Assembly: GCF_036785885.1 (NCBI RefSeq)
Contig: NC_092312.1
Coordinates: 25,686,001-25,750,000, forward strand
From: Coffea arabica
Lineage: Eukaryota > Streptophyta > Magnoliopsida > Gentianales > Rubiaceae
Direction: 5' to 3'
Length of the DNA stretch: 64,000 bases
Part shown: piece after piece, positions 58,133 to 64,000 of the stretch
How the letters are laid out: every line of letters starts with the position of its first letter
Numbering within the stretch: position 1 is the first letter of the stretch
Notes under the pieces: generated by a model
The model's input: the letters and a program-made list of their open reading frames with translations, nothing else
Database searches by the model: none
Told to the model about the DNA's origin: nothing
Made by a program: the position numbers and the translations under genes

Positions 58133-61100
58133 TCATTTCTCATTTGTTGCTCTACCATCAGAGGCAAGAGAAGTGCCAATCTGGTTTTGTATCTCGCAAT
58201 TCGTTGCAGTCTTTCTTCTCTTAATCTGCAACATCCAGTAAAAAGCCGAACAGATTTTAGTGTTCTCCAATTAAAAGGTGAACTGAATTAGGTATTCACG
58301 GAGAATGGTCAAACTATGCAGCAGGTTGAGAGTAGATAGTTGTAAAATTGTTAATAAGAAAATGTGAAGCGAAACAGTACCCGCTCCAATTTGAACCTTA
58401 CACATGCTGAATTTGTCTTTGAAAGTAATCTCATTTCCAATTTATTTGCTTTCAGATTCTGTTGAAAGATTTAAAATGTAGTAATTGATGCTTTAGTTTT
58501 GACTAGCACCATCTATAAATGTTCAACACATAAGTAACGATCCTCTTTCCATCACCTAGGAAAATAATCACACTAGGCCAAAGAAAGTCGAGCCCAAATT
58601 TTTATATATAAAAGCAGAAGAGATTTACTAATAGTTTCCTCTTGAAGACAAACTAGGGAAAGCTTAGCAGTAATACTTGGAGATGTCAAGCCATAAAAAT
58701 TAAAGGTGCTTGGAAGCTAAAATGTAGAAAGAAAAAAGCAAAATCAGATTGTCTACAGATAGGTGCATACAGAGAGCGCATGCTGAGAAAACACTGTGAG
58801 AACAAGGCTAGAGTACAATCAACTTGCTTATCATTTCAACGTTACCAGCTCCAATGAAATATGTAGCACGAGAGTTTTTGGTTTTTAGGGCACTATAGCG
58901 ACCTATCCTATCCACAGGACTAATGCACAAGAAATTGTATCTCGCTGGAGTTAAATTCTCAAAATCACAAATTGGAAACCACCAGGATTCAAATTGAGGC
59001 CCTATTTGATAACCCAATTTAACACTTAAACTTAATGGAATCAGATCTTAACATATTCAGACCATTTGATAACCAAAAATTGAACATCTGAATTAATTAA
59101 GTAGAATTGAATTTTCTAAGCAAAACTTACTCCCAAAATTAAGTAATAAGTTATTCACTTATTACTGAATGTGATATGCACTCTAATGTATTAGATTTAA
59201 TATTTAACAAATTCAATAACTTAATAGATTCAGACTTCAAATTTCAGACTTCAGTTTTCAAATTTCAGTTTTATCAAACGCACCCTTTAGCACCATTAAG
59301 TTGCAAAGGATATTCCTATCAAGTCCATATAGTCAGCCAGTAGTAAACAAAGATTTTTCATAAGGTGACTTCCAGAATGTCAATAACCCAAATGAACAAA
59401 ATTAGCAATGCATATATCATTGAGGCATTTGGGAAGAATAATTATCATTTAGTGACAGATTTGATCATAAGAAATCAAGGGGGAAAAGGACACTTACCGT
59501 GATCGCACCCTCTTAGCACGCTTGATATGTGTTTGTAACAGCTCCTCAGAAGTTAAATTGTCCACAGATCCTTCTACCTGAAACTTGGAGCAAATCCGTT
59601 CAGATTGTTAACAGACAGAAAAATGTACCGATACAGGGGTTGAAACGGATGTGTGCATACACTGAACAAAATTTCCATAAATCAGCAATTATTAAAGTGC
59701 AACACTCAAAAATACACAAAGTTAAAGATGACACATATTTCTGCAATTGAATTCCCAGAGACAGAGAAAGAAAAATGTTGGTTAGATGTTCCAATAAAAA
59801 TATATCACAATTCATTATGATTTGCTATGACACTAGCAGATATGGATACGCACTTCACATTGTTGCAGACATAAAGATCTTTTAGAGGTATAACAATCAT
59901 TTAAGCTGCGATAAACTTCTGAGCTTCTGAGCTCTAACAAAACTGCTATGAATCTGCTCTGAAAGAGCTATTCCCTTTTACTTACCCAACCATCAATGCA
60001 TAGAAGACCTCAAATGTCACTAACCTATTCATACTACCCACCGGTGTCATTAGAGCCGACACAAACAAATTCCTACAGTACCTGTACAATGTGAATATTA
60101 GCAAAAGATATGAGCTACATTATTCGTAAGGTAGCAGCAGAGAAGATCCAAGTCCACCTGGTGCTTGAAGTGATTAATCTTTCTGGCAAAAACTCCTAAC
60201 TTGTATCTCCACCACCCCCACCCCCAGCCCAAAACCGAAAAATAAAACGGGCATTCAAGCTCTACCACCTTAACAAAGAAAGAAAAAAAATTCTTGAACA
60301 GCAATTCTAAACTTTTCATTCCTTCAAATATATTCCTTGACAACAAGGGAAAGAAAAGGCGTGTTTTTTTTTTTGGGGGGGGGGGGGGGGGAATCCAACG
60401 GATGGATAGCAAAGAGCAAAGAAGATGTTCTTATTCCTTCAAAATATCTTCTTGTAATAGCAAAGAAGATCCAAAGGTTATTATCTGGATTCCTTTGAAT
60501 AGCTACAAATTATGTTCCCTAAACATTGGTTCTTCTTCATAACCAAAAAGGCAACAATTAAGCTCCTCTATGCCACCATGAAAGAAACTTATCAGCTGAA
60601 AACATCAATCCTTGTCAATTAGATGATATGTTCAACCAAATTTGAGCTATTATGACAACAAAAGGAAACACTTGAAATGTCATATATAAAGGTCATGTTT
60701 CATAGAAAGGAAAACTTGTGCTACATTTGCAGTGCATGATTAAACTAACCTCCTCTTCTTCCTTAGGATTGTCCTTTTTCACGGGTGAAACATTACCTTG
60801 GGCAGGTAATGGCAAAGGTCGGGGAAGAGACCTAGCTGCATCCATGTTTATTGGCTGCCAGCAAATTATAAATTATGCCACCATAGACCTCAAAAAAAAA
60901 AATACACTGCTCAAAAGAGGAGAGAAGAAAGAGAAGAAAATGGTTCAATATCAAGAAGTTATAGGAAAATGTTTTATGCATCGTTCAAAAAAGAGGTTTT
61001 GCAGAGGAAGTTAATGGCATATTTAAACATAATTGACGATAGCAAACACATAAAGTATCCATTTGAGCTGGAAAAAGAAAAAAAACACACACACACAATC

Positions 61101-63577
61101 TTGAAATTAAGTATCCTAGGATTGTCAAAAAACCAAATGGCAAGTCATAAACAGGTATTTGCACAATCAGTGATCTGTACACAAGATACATTTTTCAGAA
61201 GGCTTTTGGCCACAATATACAAACCATCACTTGAGGATAATGAAGAAGAATTGCAAGTTTTTCCAACAAATTATCATCTTTCATATAGTTGAGACTACAA
61301 CTTGCATTTAAATAATTTTTTTCAAAGAAAAGAAAGATTTTAGAGTCACATGGTAGGAAAGGAGTTCTACAACTATTCCACCAAACTAAGGACCTTTTGG
61401 GTTAATGATTTTGATCTTATAATTATGCTTAAGCTGAAAGTACAAATCATATAGTAAACAGTTTGAAGAGAACATTGGTTTAGTTGACTTCTGTTATATA
61501 TATTTGATTAACACCAAATTGAAAATTTTAGGGGAAAAAAGAAAGATAATCAAATACACGTCAAAGATTCAGAGTGTATATGTGTGTGTGTTCATATTCA
61601 TGAGCCTGTGTGTGTAAAAGAATAAGTATGGTGGGAGTAGACTAATGGGATCAAATAAATGTCACAAATAAGGCAAATGTTTGAGATTTCTTATTTTGGG
61701 GTTTGTATCCTAAACCTTTGGTTTAAAAATTAAGTTTCTGCTCTTCTTTATATAGGACTAAATTCTTATCTCAAATGAATTAGCTTTGAGAAGTAACTAA
61801 GAAAACGGAAAATGGCCTTTAGTATTGATCTCTTCAAAACAGTAAAACAACTCAGAGCTGAATGGGACCCAACTTTCCTCAAAACAAATTTTGAATCCTT
61901 AGTTGAATAAATGTGAAACAGAAACTGCAATCCAATCAAGAATGATAAACACTAAACTCACTCCTAAAAAAAGGATTAGTGTCAGAGCTAATCATTTTAG
62001 ATCATTAAATATCTTTTATGAACATCTAAATCTAAGTCCTCTGAACACCAGCCACTGATATTTATTAAGTCAAAAAAGTACTGCAACATAGCAGCGCATC
62101 AAAACATGTGCTCCAAATAATTGCAAACCTGACTTTCTTCAGGAAAACCATTCCTCAGCCACGATCGGCAGTGGGCATAAAGAGAAGCACTCTCAGATAC
62201 TCGGACCTATCATAGAATAAAGAGGTAAAAATCACCAACAAATACTACAAGTGATAGTCTGAATGCAGCAAAATTGGTCCCAATACACTCTTAGTTGTGG
62301 TAGTAAGTTTTCAAAAAGAGAAATGTGATACATATTAATGAGATCAAGGCAAGTCATTAGGACAATCTGCCCTATATTGAAACTATCCTATGGATGACTG
62401 ATTCTTTGATGCTTATGCTACTTCTCTTCCTTCGCCAAATAAAGACTTTCTTCATCTAATAGGAATATCCCATTAAACAAATGGAGTACCCAGTTATCTT
62501 TCATTTAAAAATTGACCAGCATAATGAAAACTATAATCCAAAATCCAAGCCATGAGACTTCAACTATCAGTGCAGGAAAGAAAGGCAAGATGTACAACCT
62601 TAGACTAGACAGCAAAATTGTCAAGGCCTTTTCCATGGAGAGAGAGATGTACATCAAATTTATCTCTGTGCCTTTTCCATGGAGAGAGAGATGTAAAATT
62701 AGGAAGTTCAGCAATTGTTAATGTTTTTTTGCCAACTTTTTCATACATCACAGGAAGTCGAAAATGCAAAACATTGTCTACAGAATATAATCTCTTTATC
62801 ACATTAAAATCCTTACAATTTTCTATTGCAGCCAAAAGAATGGTTATATAATGCATACAAACTGCATCCACTATCGCGATTAAGAGCAATGAAAAGACTC
62901 AGAGCTTACTTACCTTCCTGTCTCTAATAGTTACAAAAGAATCATCCCTGCCTCTTTCCCTGCAAAAGCTAAAAATGCAGATGTATGATTTGTTCTGCAA
63001 AGAAACAAGTGCATAGGAAATAGAAACCTGGATACTAATTCATAAGCAAAAATAGTTAAAAGTGCAGCTTTACCTCATTTCTTTGTGGCCATTACTATCA
63101 GAAACTGGAGTAGATGAAAGGGAGACCTAGCACCCAAAAAAAAAAAAAAACCAAAATTGTTCAGAAGATAGCACCAAAATCAAGGAACTACATCATAGGA
63201 TTCCATACACTGTTGGTCTATGCACCAAGCAATTAATTCACAAGATGGATCCAATTCCCTAGTCAAATTGATATGGGAATACTATAAACAAAAAAAGCTA
63301 AGACAAAACAACACAAAATGATAGATTAATCCTGTCTTTAAGTCAAAAATAATGCATATAAATACTCTCTGAGTGAAATATTATCATCACTGCACAACTA
63401 GAAATCTTTCACTTCACTTAGCAGAATAAATGGATGAGGAAGAAATAGTTGAAAGACACCGTGAAGCTCAGCAGACAATCATATCACACAAGAAGTTCAA
63501 AAATTGCAAATTATCTTACGAAAACAACAAACCTGATTATTTAGACAATTACCAAATGCAAGTAATGAGATCTCCAT
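58133..63577 (-). CDS. Plant LIN37-like subunit of the DREAM/MuvB complex
   Basis: Reconstructed from seven small exons on the minus strand: 63584-63533 (ATG at 63577), 63126-63074, 62959-62914, 62206-62129, 60854-60750, 59577-59498, and 58226 to the stop at 58135-58133. All junctions are GT-AG with matching phases. The product is about 166 aa. Key blocks: DDSFVTIRDRKVRVSE, then SLYAHCRSWLRNG, which matches the LIN37 'LYP.CRAWMRN' signature; a Pro-rich part (SLPRPLPLP); an acidic run; and a basic helix (THIKRAKRVRSRLREERLQR) like the LIN37 C-terminal helix. LIN37 is a small scaffold subunit of the nuclear MuvB core that controls cell-cycle genes. In the literal frame the end is ...NEK-stop. 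Removing one T from the run 58200-58202 would extend the helix as RIARYKTRLALLLP and end at 58114, so a frame slip is likely. The start is supported by an in-frame TGA in the upstream exon. Confidence 0.62.
58998..59285. mobile_element. MITE, 288 bp, inside the last intron of the LIN37-like gene
   Basis: Left end GGCCCTATTTGATAACCC; right end on the minus strand GGGTGCGTTTGATAAAACTG. A truncated relative lies at 56563-56745. Target duplication not clear. Confidence 0.55.
59578..62913. other. Introns of the LIN37-like gene
   Basis: Between the small exons lie long AT-rich introns. They contain a G16 run at about 60376-60391, a 44-bp-period tandem duplication at 62627-62695 and several chance ORFs (for example 60098-60412 minus). 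None has a domain. Confidence 0.45.
62627..62695. repeat. Tandem duplication, period 44 bp, in an intron
   Basis: The string ccttttccatggagagagag starts at 62627 and again at 62671. No function inferred. Confidence 0.75.
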
Positions 63578-63921
63578 GTTTTTCCTAGCAAAAATTGAGA
63601 ACCTTTATGAAATGTGAATTTCTAACCAGTAGCAGGCTTTATAGCAAGCTATCCCCAGGGAAATCTAGCAATTGGATATCATTTTTCCATTTTCAAGAAC
63701 TTCAACAATACTAAATTGTTCATTTACTTTCAGAAGAGATTCATAATTGTCCACTGGAAATTAAAAAACTGGAGGCTACATTAAAACAGTGTAATGGGGT
63801 CATGTTGGAAGATAGCCAACTCCTGTGGTAGGATGTGGCCATTTTAGGACAAGCAAGAAATCAGTGACTGGGTAACAAACATGTAAACCAGGAAATAAAG
63901 AAGAAACGCCCCATGTATAAC

Positions 63922-64000
63922 CTGGTTTGTGCTCATTTCACCAACTCTCCAGAAAAATCTCAAGCTTTCCGACGCAGAAGGATATTTAGTTTCAGATTCC
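63922..64000 (-). other. Probable 5' UTR exon of the LIN37-like gene (partial)
   Basis: A candidate exon ends at CAG|GTTATA and joins the exon at 63584. In the main frame it contains a TGA and no ATG, so it would be leader. It carries an out-of-frame ATG (AAATGAGCAC) whose frame runs over the splice junction and past the main ATG before stopping, a possible overlapping upstream ORF. The exon call rests only on the splice signal and composition. Confidence 0.4.

Noticed and set aside
60098..60412. 104-aa minus-strand frame within the LIN37-like locus
   Set aside because: Lies wholly in an intron and contains a translated poly-G tract.
1..64000. Intact LTR retrotransposon or CRISPR-like array
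   Set aside because: No paired long direct repeats with TG/CA ends and primer site, no reverse transcriptase frame, and no regularly spaced repeats of CRISPR type were seen.

Overview
The window is nuclear DNA of a flowering plant, most likely a eudicot. It is AT-rich, its genes are split by GT-AG introns, it encodes plant-type families (HD-Zip II, DC1, RMA/MUSE-type RING, a plant-type LIN37), and the spaces between genes are filled with MULE, Helitron, SINE and MITE sequence. Nothing visible fixes the species.

Layout. 1-4.7 kb is the right part of a Mutator-like element (MULE). It holds a 5'-truncated MURA transposase gene on + and, convergent on -, a small two-exon GRF-type zinc-finger gene. 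Both lie inside the outermost TIR-like sequence ending near 4715. 4.8-10.2 kb is intergenic: a Stowaway-like MITE, other MITEs, a decayed MULE pair and hAT-like debris. 10.2-19.7 kb is a tandem, same-strand cluster of three intact DC1 (Cys/His-rich C1-like) genes plus the orphaned 3' flank of a lost fourth copy. The three proteins share a triple-DC1 N-terminal half but have unrelated low-complexity tails. In the first gene a 12-bp minisatellite has slipped frame and turned a Gly-Leu tail into an Arg-rich one.

23.1-24.4 kb encodes a RING E3 ligase of the RMA/MUSE type. 24.4-45.7 kb is gene-poor and repeat-rich: a Helitron nested in a TIR element, SINEs, Stowaway and Tourist-like MITEs, and a GC-rich minisatellite element nested inside a relative of itself. 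45.9-47.7 kb is a four-exon HD-Zip class II transcription factor, HAT14-like. 47.7-57.8 kb is again MITEs, SINEs and intergenic DNA. The right end, 58.1-64.0 kb on the minus strand, is a small-exon gene that I reconstruct as a plant homologue of LIN37, a subunit of the DREAM/MuvB cell-cycle complex. Its last exon carries an apparent 1-nt frame slip.

The host genes do not form a pathway. The DC1 cluster is a tandem family, and the RING, HD-Zip and LIN37 genes are independent loci separated by transposon-derived DNA. No rRNA, stand-alone tRNA gene, CRISPR array or organellar gene was seen.
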